Below are positions 8,596-17,361 of a DNA stretch of 64,000 nucleotides, one piece after another. The position numbers and the translations under genes are program-made. Source of the DNA: Gammaproteobacteria bacterium (lineage in GTDB: Bacteria > Pseudomonadota > Gammaproteobacteria > Pseudomonadales > Azotimanducaceae); contig JAPOVK010000015.1 of assembly GCA_026708185.1 (NCBI GenBank), positions 1 through 64,000 of the forward strand, in the 5' to 3' direction. The notes beneath the pieces were generated by a model. That model ran no database searches and was not told the DNA's origin. It saw only the letters and a program-made list of their open reading frames with translations. Each line of letters starts with the position of its first letter. The stretch's first letter is position 1.

Positions 8596-9672
8596 CTAGC
8601 CGTCCCGGTTTCCGACCCCGGTCCTGATCGCGTCCTCGCCCATGCCGGCTTGCCGGGCGGCCTCGAGCACGGCTTGCCACGAGTTGTCGTCGATGGGAAT
8701 GCCCTCGGCCGAGCGCTTCGCCATCGCCTCGCGTTCGGGTTCGCCGGGTATGCGCACGCGGTCGAAGCCGTTGCGGGGTGCCGCGCCCTTGACGTAGTCC
8801 ACCATCGCCAGCACCTCGCGCTGGAACGCTTCGTGGCCACCGAAAGCGCGCGGATCGAGGACGAACATCAGCATGTTGTTGACGACGGTGCCGATCCGCT
8901 CGTGGCCGGGTTGCATGGTCCACTCGCCGGCCAGTCCGCCGCCGAGGAGTTCGCACATCAGCGCGAGGCCGTAGCCCTTGTACGTGCCGAATGGTCCCAG
9001 CGCACCCCGGGGCGCCTCGAACATCGTCCGCGGGTCCGTAGTCGGCATGCCGTCGTGATCGAGGAGCGCGCCGTCGGGTACGGCCTTGCCGCTCATGTAG
9101 GCGACGCGCACCTTGCCCATGGCGATTGCACTCGTGGCCATGTCGAGGACGATGGGGGAGTCGCCGTCGCGCGGCACGGCCACGCAGAACGGATTGGTTT
9201 GCAGGCGCCGTTCGCGGCTCCCCCACGGGGAGACCAGCGGGTCGTGGCCGACGACGTTGACGAAGTGCACGGATACCAGGCCCGCCTCGGCGCAACGTTC
9301 CGCGTACGTGCCGATTCGACCCAGGTGATGCGCGTTGCGCAACCCGACGCAGACCAGCCCGGTTTCCCGCGCCCGCGCGATGGCGAGGTCGGCGGCCTCC
9401 CGGCCGACCACCTGGCCGAAGCCGAAGCAACCGTCCGCCAACACGACGGCACCGGTGTCCCGGCGCACCGCCATGTGCGCACTCGGGTCGAGGTTCCCGC
9501 GCCCGATGTTGCCAACGTAGGTGGGCACCATGCCGACGCCGTGGGAGTCGTGGCCCTTGAGGTTCGCGAGTACCAGGTGATCGGCGGTCTCCTTGGCTGC
9601 GGCCTGGGCCGCACCCGCGGACAGGAAGATCTCCGTGACGAAGCGACAGAGCGGTTCTGCATTGATTAACAT
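8596..9672 (-). CDS. Ldh family oxidoreductase (malate/L-sulfolactate dehydrogenase type)
   Basis: A 358-residue NAD(P)-dependent dehydrogenase of the Ldh/YlbC superfamily, which oxidises 2-hydroxyacids such as malate, L-lactate, sulfolactate or ureidoglycolate. Family landmarks are the early LVLANLKGHDSHGVGM segment with the catalytic His region, NVVGHDPLVSPWGS and the C-terminal RIPGEPE. ATG 9672 was chosen because similarity to the family begins there; an upstream in-frame start at 9723 would add 17 poor residues. It diverges from the SMP-30 gene, and its 3' end faces the tandem repeat array. The substrate is not decidable from sequence. Confidence 0.87.
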   Translation of the reverse strand: MLINAEPLCRFVTEIFLSAGAAQAAAKETADHLVLANLKGHDSHGVGMVPTYVGNIGRGNLDPSAHMAVRRDTGAVVLADGCFGFGQVVGREAADLAIARARETGLVCVGLRNAHHLGRIGTYAERCAEAGLVSVHFVNVVGHDPLVSPWGSRERRLQTNPFCVAVPRDGDSPIVLDMATSAIAMGKVRVAYMSGKAVPDGALLDHDGMPTTDPRTMFEAPRGALGPFGTYKGYGLALMCELLGGGLAGEWTMQPGHERIGTVVNNMLMFVLDPRAFGGHEAFQREVLAMVDYVKGAAPRNGFDRVRIPGEPEREAMAKRSAEGIPIDDNSWQAVLEAARQAGMGEDAIRTGVGNRDG

Positions 9673-9742
9673 CGTGGCCGTTGCTCGCGAAAACCGCGCA
9701 GTTTTGCGGCAACAGTCGTGCATGGCAAGCGGCGCGCACCGG

Positions 9743-10606
9743 ATGGGAGAGGTTGAAGTGGAGAGACTGGCGCACGGCTACGGCCTCATCGAGGGCCCCG
9801 TGTGGGTCGCCGGCCGTGGACTCCTGTTCAGCGACGTTCACGGCGGCGGCGTGTACTGCCTGGACGCCGCGGGCGCGGTCGCAACGGTTTTTCCCCATCG
9901 ACGCGGTATTGGCGGCATGGCCGTGCATGAGCGCAACGGCGTGGTCGTGGGCGGCAGGAATATCGCGTACAAGTCGTTCGAAGGTGGGGAAACCGTCGTC
10001 TTGCTCGACCGGAATCCCGACGGCGGCAACGTCGGCTACAACGATCTGACCACGGACGCGGCGGGACGCGTGTATGCGGGCTCGCTGGGCAGTCCTGTTT
10101 TCGAAGGCACCGAGCAGAAGCCCGGCGACCTCTACCTGATCGACTTGGACGGGACCGGGCGGATCGTCGCGCGGGACGTGCAGCTCACGAACGGCCTCGG
10201 CTTTTCCCCGGACGGGCGGACCTTGTACCACTCCGACTCCCGTCGTCAGACGGTCTTCTGCTACGCGGCGGGCGACGAGGGCGACCTCGGCCCCAAGGAG
10301 GCGTTCGCGCGCACACAAGGCGGCGCGCCGGACGGCTTGGCGGTGGCGGAGGACGGTTCGGTGTGGGTCGCCGTTGCCGGGGGAAGTGGTGTCGACGTGT
10401 TCGAACCGGGTGGGGGGCTTCGCGATCACATCGGGATTCCGATGCCCATGTGCACCAGTGTCTGCTTCGGCGGCGACGACTTGCGAGATCTCTACATCGT
10501 CACCGGGTCGGGTGGCGTTGCGGGCGAGCGCGAAGGCAGCGTGTTTCGGATCCGTACGGATGTTGCGGGCTTGCCGGTGCCAGAGGCCCGAGTGCCGTTG
10601 GGTTGA
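9743..10606 (+). CDS. SMP-30/gluconolactonase/LRE family protein
   Basis: Six-bladed propeller lactonase of about 287 residues. Metal-site landmarks of the family are present: the N-terminal LIEGPVW glutamate, LTNGLGFSPDG asparagine and DGLAVAEDG aspartate. Such enzymes hydrolyse sugar-acid lactones. The start is uncertain: ATG 9722, ATG 9743 and GTG 9758 are all in frame, and the last has GGAGAGG five bases upstream. The neighbourhood (Ldh dehydrogenase, VOC protein, galactonate-dehydratase-like enzyme) suggests a sugar-acid catabolic cluster: dehydrogenation to a lactone, lactone opening, then dehydration. Confidence 0.87.
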   Translation: MGEVEVERLAHGYGLIEGPVWVAGRGLLFSDVHGGGVYCLDAAGAVATVFPHRRGIGGMAVHERNGVVVGGRNIAYKSFEGGETVVLLDRNPDGGNVGYNDLTTDAAGRVYAGSLGSPVFEGTEQKPGDLYLIDLDGTGRIVARDVQLTNGLGFSPDGRTLYHSDSRRQTVFCYAAGDEGDLGPKEAFARTQGGAPDGLAVAEDGSVWVAVAGGSGVDVFEPGGGLRDHIGIPMPMCTSVCFGGDDLRDLYIVTGSGGVAGEREGSVFRIRTDVAGLPVPEARVPLG

Positions 10607-10634
10607 CCGATCATCTACTTAAGGGAGTTGGGGC

Positions 10635-11054
10635 TTGTCTCTGAATATCTACCTGACCTTCGGCGGCAACTGCCGCGAGGCGTTCGAGTTCTACCGGTCC
10701 GTTTTCGGCGGCGATTTCCAGGCCTTCCAGACGTTCGCGGACGGCCCTGAAGACATGCCGGTCGCGGAGGAGGACAAGGACAAGGTCATGCACGTCTCGC
10801 TGCCGTTTGGGGACAGCGTGCTCATGGGCAGCGACAGCAGTTCGTTCGGACCGCCGCTGGCCGTCGGCAACAACTTCTCGGTCTCGATCGTGGGGCGGAG
10901 CAGGGAACACTGCGACGAGGTGTTCGCCAAGTTGTCGGCGGGCGGGTCGGTGACGATGCCGCTGCAGGAGACCTTCTGGGGTTCCTACTACGGCATGTGG
11001 ACCGACAGGTTCGGCATCAATTGGATGGTGAACTACGCCCTGCCGACCGGTTGA
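10635..11054 (+). CDS. VOC family protein (PhnB/glyoxalase fold)
   Basis: A 139-residue vicinal-oxygen-chelate protein. It starts SLNIYLTFGGNCREAFEFY and contains the YRSVFGGD, MHVSLPFGDSVLMGSD and WGSYYGMWTDRFGINWMVN segments diagnostic of the PhnB-like branch. Members of this branch often lack demonstrated activity. The start is TTG 10635 with AAGGGAG eight bases upstream. It is co-directional with the SMP-30 gene (28 bases before) and the enolase-family gene (60 bases after), consistent with one transcript. Confidence 0.87.
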   Translation: MSLNIYLTFGGNCREAFEFYRSVFGGDFQAFQTFADGPEDMPVAEEDKDKVMHVSLPFGDSVLMGSDSSSFGPPLAVGNNFSVSIVGRSREHCDEVFAKLSAGGSVTMPLQETFWGSYYGMWTDRFGINWMVNYALPTG

Positions 11055-11114
11055 GGTGGGCAGACGTCCGCATTCGTGGCGCATGCTTGGCCAAAGCGCA
11101 CTTGGGGCGACAGG

Positions 11115-12272
11115 ATGAAAATTGCAGGCATCAAGACGTTCTGCTTCCGCGACGAGCCGGGCGCGGGGCGGAAGTACTTCATCGTCAAGGTGGAAACCGA
11201 CGCGGGAATCTCGGGCTTAGGCGAGGTCGGCATCGGCAACTGGGGCGGCGCGATCGACCAGGCCGTCAAGCACTTGGGCGACATCCTGATCGGTGAGGAT
11301 CCGTTCGCCATCGAGCGGCATTGGCAACGCATGTTCCGGGCCGGCTTCTTCCCGGCCGACAGGGTCTACGGGTGCGCGATCAGCGCCATCGACATCGCCC
11401 TTTGGGACATCAAGGGCAAGGCGCTCGATCTGCCGGTCTACCGGCTTCTGGGCGGTCCGGTCCGGGACAAGGTCGTCTGCTATCCCCACGCACAGGGGCG
11501 CAATATCGACGAACTCGTCGCCAACTGCCGGGCCCACGTTGCCGATGGGTGGAAGTTCCTGCGTTGGCACCTGCCCACGCGCGATGAGACCGAGGACAAC
11601 GTCCTCGACCCCACGCAAGTCGTTGGCGAAGCGGTTCAAAACATGGCGGCGGTGCGCGAAGCCGTCGGTGAAGCGCCGCAGCTATGCCTGGATGTCCACA
11701 CCCGCCTGGATACGGCCCACACGGTCGATCTGTGCCGCCGTCTGGAGCCCTACCATCCGTTCTTCATCGAGGATCCGCTGCGCTCGGAGAACCCGGCGAG
11801 CTACCGAACTTTGGCTCGGCACGCCAGCGTGCCGATCGCGGCCGGCGAACAGTGGACGTCGAAGTGGGCGTTCCGGGAGGTGGTGGAGGAGGAACTCATC
11901 AGCTATGCGCGGATCGATCTGTGTATCGTCGGCGGCTTGACCGAGGCGTTGAAGATCGCGCACTGGTGCGAGACCCACTACATCGACATCGTCCCGCACA
12001 ATCCGTTGGGTCCGGTGAGCGCCGCCGCCGGGGTCGCACTTTGCATGGCGACGACGAATGTCGGTGTGCAGGAGATGCCCCGTGCGCCAGGCACGTTCGC
12101 CACAGACTTATTCCCGCAACAGATCTTGTGGGAGGACGGGTACGCCCGATGCCGCGACGTGCCGGGCTTGGGTGTCGAACTCGACGAGGCGCTCGCCGAG
12201 TCGCAGCCGGCGCCGTTGAACGGCTGGCCACCGCAACTGCGACGCCCGGACGGCGCTTTCACCAACTGGTAG
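11115..12272 (+). CDS. mandelate racemase/muconate lactonizing enzyme family, galactonate-dehydratase-like
   Basis: Enolase-superfamily enzyme of 385 residues. Three acidic Mg ligands are recognisable in LCLDVHTRLD, FFIEDPLRSE and IAAGEQWTSKW, and the C-terminal catalytic His is in VPHNPLGPVS, the arrangement typical of sugar-acid dehydratases such as galactonate dehydratase. ATG 11115 follows ACAGG; an in-frame GTG at 11076 adds only 13 non-conserved residues. It fits the preceding dehydrogenase and lactonase genes as the dehydration step of an oxidative sugar pathway. The exact sugar acid is not readable. It is convergent with the carboxyltransferase gene, four bases apart. Confidence 0.88.
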   Translation: MKIAGIKTFCFRDEPGAGRKYFIVKVETDAGISGLGEVGIGNWGGAIDQAVKHLGDILIGEDPFAIERHWQRMFRAGFFPADRVYGCAISAIDIALWDIKGKALDLPVYRLLGGPVRDKVVCYPHAQGRNIDELVANCRAHVADGWKFLRWHLPTRDETEDNVLDPTQVVGEAVQNMAAVREAVGEAPQLCLDVHTRLDTAHTVDLCRRLEPYHPFFIEDPLRSENPASYRTLARHASVPIAAGEQWTSKWAFREVVEEELISYARIDLCIVGGLTEALKIAHWCETHYIDIVPHNPLGPVSAAAGVALCMATTNVGVQEMPRAPGTFATDLFPQQILWEDGYARCRDVPGLGVELDEALAESQPAPLNGWPPQLRRPDGAFTNW

Positions 12273-12276
12273 GACC

Positions 12277-13878
12277 TTACGGTCGTACGGCCCGCTTCGG
12301 CCTTTGCGCGAGCTTGGCAAGCATCGGCTGGGCGAGCTTCACGAAACGACACGCCAACTGGCGGGTGTCGCGTGGATCGATGAGGTCCACGACGTCGCCC
12401 TTGTAAGCCGCGCGGAACGGCGAGCGCAGGCTCAGCAGGCGCTCTTCGATCTCCTCCCGGCGCGCATCCGGATCCGGCGCGTTCTCGATCTCGCGCCGGT
12501 AGGCGGCTGCGACGCCGCCTTCTATGGGAATCCCACCCCACTCGCCGGCCGGCCAGCCGAAGCGCAGGTTGAGACCGTGCGGGTGGCCGAGGCTGTGCGG
12601 CGCGTCCGCGGCGACGCCGTAGGCCTTGCGCACGTTGAATTCGATCTTCGGCACCTGTGCTTCGGCGCTCGCGATCAAGGCGCGAATGCCCCGACGCATG
12701 GTCGCCTTGCGCTCGGCGTGGGAGCCGAGCATGAAACCGGGCATGTCGAGAAAGATGACCACGGGCAGGTTGAAGGCATCGCAGAGATCGACGAAGTGGG
12801 CGTACTTGTCGGCGGCCGGTCCGTCCATGGCACCGCCGAGCTTGTAGGGGTCCGAGCCGATCACGCCCACGCTGTAGCCGTCGAGCCGGGCGAATCCGGT
12901 GATCAGCGCGGCCGCCCAGTGGCGGCGCATCTCGAAGAACTCGCCGTTGTCGACGACGAGTTGGATGAGCTTGCGCGGGTTGTAGCCGTGCCGCCGATTG
13001 GCCGGGATGATGTTCAGCAGTTCTTCCGGCCGTCGGTCCGGCGGGTCGCCGGTCTCGATGCGCCGGGCGACATCGCTGGTGGTGTTCGGCAGGTACGAGA
13101 TGAACCGTTTGATCTGCTCGAAGGCTTCTTCTTCGGAGTCCGCCTCGTTGTCGACCTGGCCGCTTTCGTGGACGTGCATGGCGGCGCCGCCCAGGGCTTC
13201 CTTGTCGAGTTTCTCGCCAATCGCGCGCTGCACGACGGGTGGGCCGGACGGGAAGATCTGCGATTGACCCTTGACCATGACGGTGAAGTGCGACATGAGC
13301 GCGAACGCTGCGGGCGCGCCGGCTACCGAGCCCATGATGCCGGCCGCCACGGGGACCTTGGTCAGCAGCTCGACGCCCTTCCACCACAGTTCCCCGGAGG
13401 GCAGGCCCATATGCCCCGCCGCCTCGTCCGACTTCGAGCTGTGGCCGACGCCTTCGACCAACTGGATGTACGGGATGCCGTACTGGATCGCCAGCGGTTG
13501 CGTGAACTGCCGCTGGTGCTTGTGCACGTTGTGGGGGCTGCCGCCGGAGATTGTGAAGTCGTCGCCGCCGACCGCCACCGAACGGCCGTCGATCTCGGCG
13601 AGACCCATCACGTAGGCGCCGGGCAGGAACTCGCGCAGGTTGCCGTGCTCGTCGAACTCGGTCGCGCCCACCAAGGGGCCGGCTTCCATGAAGCTCCCGG
13701 GGTCGACCATCTTGTCGATGCGTTCCCGGATCGTGTAGCGCCCGCCGCGGTGCTGGCGCTCGATGCGCTCGGGACCGCCCATTTCGGCGGCCAGCGACTT
13801 GACGTAGGCGATATCGTCGATGGCCTTCTCCCAGGGCATCCCGGGCTTCCAGCTTTCGTGCTTTGGATCGATGGGCAT
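12277..13878 (-). CDS. acyl-CoA carboxylase beta subunit (carboxyltransferase)
   Basis: A 533-residue carboxyltransferase of the propionyl/methylcrotonyl/geranyl-CoA type, with two crotonase-fold halves. Visible landmarks are the N-terminal ERIERQHRGGRYTIRERID, the ISGGSPHNVHKHQRQF region and the C-terminal EWGGIPIEGGV. It would transfer CO2 from carboxybiotin to an acyl-CoA. No biotin carboxylase or biotin carrier gene is in the window, so it must pair with subunits encoded elsewhere. ATG 13878 has GGAGG five bases upstream. It lies 47 bases behind the AlbA_2 gene and may be the last gene of the cysK-like/nfeD/slipin run. Confidence 0.9.
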   Translation of the reverse strand: MPIDPKHESWKPGMPWEKAIDDIAYVKSLAAEMGGPERIERQHRGGRYTIRERIDKMVDPGSFMEAGPLVGATEFDEHGNLREFLPGAYVMGLAEIDGRSVAVGGDDFTISGGSPHNVHKHQRQFTQPLAIQYGIPYIQLVEGVGHSSKSDEAAGHMGLPSGELWWKGVELLTKVPVAAGIMGSVAGAPAAFALMSHFTVMVKGQSQIFPSGPPVVQRAIGEKLDKEALGGAAMHVHESGQVDNEADSEEEAFEQIKRFISYLPNTTSDVARRIETGDPPDRRPEELLNIIPANRRHGYNPRKLIQLVVDNGEFFEMRRHWAAALITGFARLDGYSVGVIGSDPYKLGGAMDGPAADKYAHFVDLCDAFNLPVVIFLDMPGFMLGSHAERKATMRRGIRALIASAEAQVPKIEFNVRKAYGVAADAPHSLGHPHGLNLRFGWPAGEWGGIPIEGGVAAAYRREIENAPDPDARREEIEERLLSLRSPFRAAYKGDVVDLIDPRDTRQLACRFVKLAQPMLAKLAQRPKRAVRP

Positions 13879-13925
13879 GGCGGCCTCCGGCGCAGTGGTT
13901 GAGTAAGGGCTGATTCTCGCCTACG

Positions 13926-15098
13926 TCAGGCAGGGGTGAGCTTGAAGCTGACGGTCACGAATCGGCTTTCCTCATCGTGTTCGATCTCCGGTTCCGTGCC
14001 GTTGAACTCCTGCATCGCGCGGCGCATCACGAGCCAGCCGCGACCGCGCCGCTCCATGTAGTGCCGATCGAGCATGTAGTTGGCCATCTGCTCGTTGCGG
14101 GTTCGTGTTCGGCCCCCTGTACGCACTGCTGCGACAGTCATGTGGTTCGGCAACGCACCGGGGCTCGTCACCTGCACGCGGTCGAAGAACACCTCGAACA
14201 AGATCTTGGAGCCGGTGATGGCGTAGTCGCGATGGACAACTGCGTTGACCAACGCCTCCCGGATCGCCGCCAGCGGCAGCAGCAGCGTGTCCTTCCGCTG
14301 GACGTCGCCGTGTTCTTCGAATCGCCCGAGCCCGCGTGCCCAACCAAGCGCCCGGTCCAACTGCTCGCCTAGGCGGCCCTTGGCCTCGCTGACCAGAATC
14401 ACCTCGGCTGCTTGATCGCTGCCGGCATAGGCCACGCACTCGATCCAGAAATTCCCCGTTTGAGGCGCGAGTTCGGGGTGCTTTCCGAACGCGAGCAGAC
14501 CGTACAGTGTCGGGTGTAGGGAACCGTCGAACTCGGCCAAGACGCCGCGGTTGCGTAGGTCGTCCTCGACCGCAGGTTGTGGTTCGGTGACCACGTCGAA
14601 ACCTTGCCTCGTCAAGTAAGACTGGAAGGCGGGCAAGTCGATGTCCGAAACGTCGGCCCCAGAGATGGTCTGCTCCTCGGTGAGGACGTATCCGAAGGCG
14701 TTGTAGAGTTCCTGAAGCTCCGTTGGCAACGGCTCCACGGTTGAGCGCTCGCGACGCACCCACACGCGACCGTTCTGGCGCAGCGGCTCGAAGCCGCGCT
14801 GGGGCGGGACTTCAAGCCAAAAGACATGCTTGTCGCAGCAAGGATGACGGGAGATGCTTGCGCGAACCGGTGCGCTGCATCCGTTCTGCAGGAGGCTGGT
14901 CAGCCGTTCTTCCACGGACTGCGGGTCGCCGGCGATCCCGGCGATCCCTCCGGCGTCGTCCACGCCGAGAATGACGACGCCGCCTTGCGCATTGGCGAAG
15001 CCGCAGATAGCCCTGCCAACCTGGCGCAGTTCAAGCGTTTGCTTGAACTCGGTCGAACCGTCCTCGCCGTGCTGGATGCGGGCCTTGTTTCCGACCAA
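13926..15098 (-). CDS. AlbA_2 domain and GHKL-type ATPase protein (Schlafen-like putative regulator)
   Basis: A 390-residue protein of the 'ATP-dependent DNA helicase RecG-like / AlbA_2 putative DNA-binding' group. An N-terminal AlbA_2 domain (about residues 12-130) begins with TEFKQTLELRQVGRAICGFA and GGVVILGVDD; the C-terminal half holds the GHKL-like HATPase_c_4 region with REALVNAVVHRDYAI. The start is TTG 15098, with GGAG eight bases upstream, overlapping nothing: the slipin stop is 14 bases away, so they are probably co-transcribed. AlbA_2 proteins are linked to nucleic-acid binding or cleavage and to defence or toxin roles; here the target is unknown. Confidence 0.82.
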   Translation of the reverse strand: MVGNKARIQHGEDGSTEFKQTLELRQVGRAICGFANAQGGVVILGVDDAGGIAGIAGDPQSVEERLTSLLQNGCSAPVRASISRHPCCDKHVFWLEVPPQRGFEPLRQNGRVWVRRERSTVEPLPTELQELYNAFGYVLTEEQTISGADVSDIDLPAFQSYLTRQGFDVVTEPQPAVEDDLRNRGVLAEFDGSLHPTLYGLLAFGKHPELAPQTGNFWIECVAYAGSDQAAEVILVSEAKGRLGEQLDRALGWARGLGRFEEHGDVQRKDTLLLPLAAIREALVNAVVHRDYAITGSKILFEVFFDRVQVTSPGALPNHMTVAAVRTGGRTRTRNEQMANYMLDRHYMERRGRGWLVMRRAMQEFNGTEPEIEHDEESRFVTVSFKLTPA

Positions 15099-15112
15099 TC
15101 CATCGGCTCCGG

Positions 15113-15898
15113 TCAGCTGGCTGTCGCTTGATCGCCGTCGTCACCGCTTTGATCGGCGACCAGCCTGCCGAGCGACTCCATCAGGTTCACCGGCAGCGGG
15201 AAGACGATAGTGGAGGACTTCTCGCCGGCGATCTCTGTCAACGTCTGGAGATACCGGAGCTGCATGGAGCCGGTTTCGCTCGCCATTCGCTGCGCGGCTT
15301 CGACGAGGCGCTCGGCGGCCTCGAACTCGCCGTCCGCGTGGATGATCTTGGCGCGCCGCTCGCGTTCGGCTTCGGCTTGCTTGGCGATGGCGCGGATCAT
15401 GCTCTCGTCGATGTCGACGTGCTTGATCTCGACGCTGGCCACCTTGATCCCCCACTGGTCGGTCTGCTGGTCGAGGATGGTCTGGATGTTGTTGTTCAGG
15501 CGTTCGCGCTCGGCTAAGAGTTCGTCGAGTTCGTGTTGGCCGAGGACCGACCGCAGCGTGGTCTGCGCGAGCTGGCCTATGGCCTCCATGTAGTTCTCGA
15601 CATTGAGCACGGCGTGGTCCGGGTCGATCACCCGGAAGTACAGGACGGCGTTCACCTGCACGGACACGTTGTCGCGCGTGATCAGATCCTGGGTCGGCAC
15701 GTCCATGACGATGGTGCGTAGGTCGACGCGGACCATCTGCTGCAGCAACGGGATGATGATGATGAGTCCCGGTCCCTTGACGCGCTGATAACGCCCGAGC
15801 AGGAAGACGACGCCGCGTTCGTACTCGCGGAGCACCCGGAAGGCGCTCGCGAGGATGGCGAGCACGGCGGCAATGACGATGCCTGTGAATATGCCCAT
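15113..15898 (-). CDS. slipin (SPFH/stomatin) family protein
   Basis: A 261-residue slipin. One N-terminal membrane segment (residues 3-22) is followed by a band-7 domain opening with [25 protein letters not shown], typical of bacterial slipin-1/stomatin orthologues, and a long helical region rich in [23 protein letters not shown]. It is the usual partner of NfeD proteins, whose membrane serine protease cleaves the slipin C-terminal hydrophobic end. The nfeD gene lies 21 bases upstream on the same strand, confirming the pair. The C terminus ([11 protein letters not shown]) is hydrophilic. Confidence 0.92.
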   Translation of the reverse strand: MGIFTGIVIAAVLAILASAFRVLREYERGVVFLLGRYQRVKGPGLIIIIPLLQQMVRVDLRTIVMDVPTQDLITRDNVSVQVNAVLYFRVIDPDHAVLNVENYMEAIGQLAQTTLRSVLGQHELDELLAERERLNNNIQTILDQQTDQWGIKVASVEIKHVDIDESMIRAIAKQAEAERERRAKIIHADGEFEAAERLVEAAQRMASETGSMQLRYLQTLTEIAGEKSSTIVFPLPVNLMESLGRLVADQSGDDGDQATAS

Positions 15899-15919
15899 GG
15901 CTTGTACCCCTATGTCGGT

Positions 15920-17341
15920 TTAGCTTGCACGTGCGACGAGCACCCAGACGCCGTCGACGCCGACGATCTCCACGCGGTCGCCTTTTTCGAGCGGCACTTC
16001 GCCGCGCGCCTGCCAGACTTCGCCGAAGGCTCGCACGCGGCCCTCGCCCTCGAAGTCGTCGATCACCTCGGCCCGGCCACCGATCATGCTTTCCTTGCCA
16101 GTCGCAGAGCGAGCCTTGCGTGCCCGCCAGGCGGCTCCGAGGGCAAACAGGGCGATGCCGGCGGAGATGAACGCGAATGCCGCGATGATCGGGTAGGAGA
16201 TCTGGTAGCCCGGCAAGTCGGTGTCCATGAGGATGATCGAACCGATCACGAAGGCTATCACGCCGCCCACGCCGAACACGCCGAAGCTGGGCGAGAACGC
16301 CTCGGCCGCCAGCAGCCCGATCCCGACGATCAAGAGTGCTAAACCCGCATAGTTGATCGGCAACATCTGCAGCGCGAAGGCGCCGAGCAGCAGGCAGATG
16401 ACGCCAACGACCGCGCCGATGCCCATGCCCGGGTTGTAGAACTCGAGGATCAAACCGTATATGCCGATCATCAGCAGGATGTAGGCCACGTTCGGATCGG
16501 TGATGACGCCGAGCAACTCGTAGCGCCAATCCGGCTCGATGAACTCGACATTCGCATCGCTTGTGTCGATCACCACGTCCATCCCGGCCGCGTTCACGGT
16601 GCGACCGTCGATGTCGGCCAGCAACGCGGACAGGTCGTCGGCCACGATGTCGATGACGTTCATCTCCAAGGCTTCCGATGCGGTCAGGTTGGAGGCTTCG
16701 CGGACCGTGGCTTCAGCCCACTCGACATTGCGGCCGCGCAACTCGGCGAGACCCTTGATGTAGGACACGGCGTCGTTGACGACCTTGCGCTCCATCGCCG
16801 TGCCCGATTGCGGCACGTCGCCGGGCGCCCCTTCGCTCTCGGTTCCGTCATCTGCTTCGTCCGCCTCGGTACCCTCGCCGTCGCCCTCCTCGCCGCCCGG
16901 GTCGGGCGCCCCGGGAATGGGAAACGGCGAACCGCCCTCGCCGCCGATGCTGACCGGGGTCGATGAGCCGATGTTGGTCGCCGGCGCCATGGCGGCGATG
17001 TGGCTCGCGTACATGATGTAGGTGCCTGCGCTTGCCGCCCGCGAGCCGTTGGGCGCGACGTAGGTCGCGACCGGTACGCGCGAGGCTAGGATCGCCTTGA
17101 TCATGTCGCGCATGGACTTGTCGAGACCGCCCGGCGTGTCGAGGCGCAGCACCAGCAAGTCGATGCCCGCTTCCTCGCCGCGCTCCAGGGCGCGGATGAA
17201 GTAGTCAGCGTAGGCCGGCCCAATGGCGCCTTCCAGGCCCACCACCCAGATCTCCGCCGCCGTTGCCTGGCGGGCCCCGCAGATCAGGAGCGCACAGAGC
17301 GTGAGTCGGGTGGCGAGCTTGGGCACATGACGAAATGACAT
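15920..17341 (-). CDS. NfeD family membrane serine protease
   Basis: A 473-residue full-length NfeD. A signal peptide (residues 1-24) leads into a ClpP-like protease domain with the catalytic Ser in GSRAASAGTYIMYASH and the Lys in ERKVVNDAVSYIKGLAE, then several membrane helices (about residues 280-400) and a C-terminal OB-fold beginning GGRAEVIDDFEGEGRVRAFG. Between the protease serine and lysine it has an unusual Gly/Pro/Glu/Asp-rich low-complexity insert of about 50 residues. ATG 17341 is supported by GGGAGG seven bases upstream. It is followed by slipin, its presumed substrate, in one operon. Confidence 0.92.
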   Translation of the reverse strand: MSFRHVPKLATRLTLCALLICGARQATAAEIWVVGLEGAIGPAYADYFIRALERGEEAGIDLLVLRLDTPGGLDKSMRDMIKAILASRVPVATYVAPNGSRAASAGTYIMYASHIAAMAPATNIGSSTPVSIGGEGGSPFPIPGAPDPGGEEGDGEGTEADEADDGTESEGAPGDVPQSGTAMERKVVNDAVSYIKGLAELRGRNVEWAEATVREASNLTASEALEMNVIDIVADDLSALLADIDGRTVNAAGMDVVIDTSDANVEFIEPDWRYELLGVITDPNVAYILLMIGIYGLILEFYNPGMGIGAVVGVICLLLGAFALQMLPINYAGLALLIVGIGLLAAEAFSPSFGVFGVGGVIAFVIGSIILMDTDLPGYQISYPIIAAFAFISAGIALFALGAAWRARKARSATGKESMIGGRAEVIDDFEGEGRVRAFGEVWQARGEVPLEKGDRVEIVGVDGVWVLVARAS

Positions 17342-17361
17342 GCTGCGTCCTCCCATGCGTT

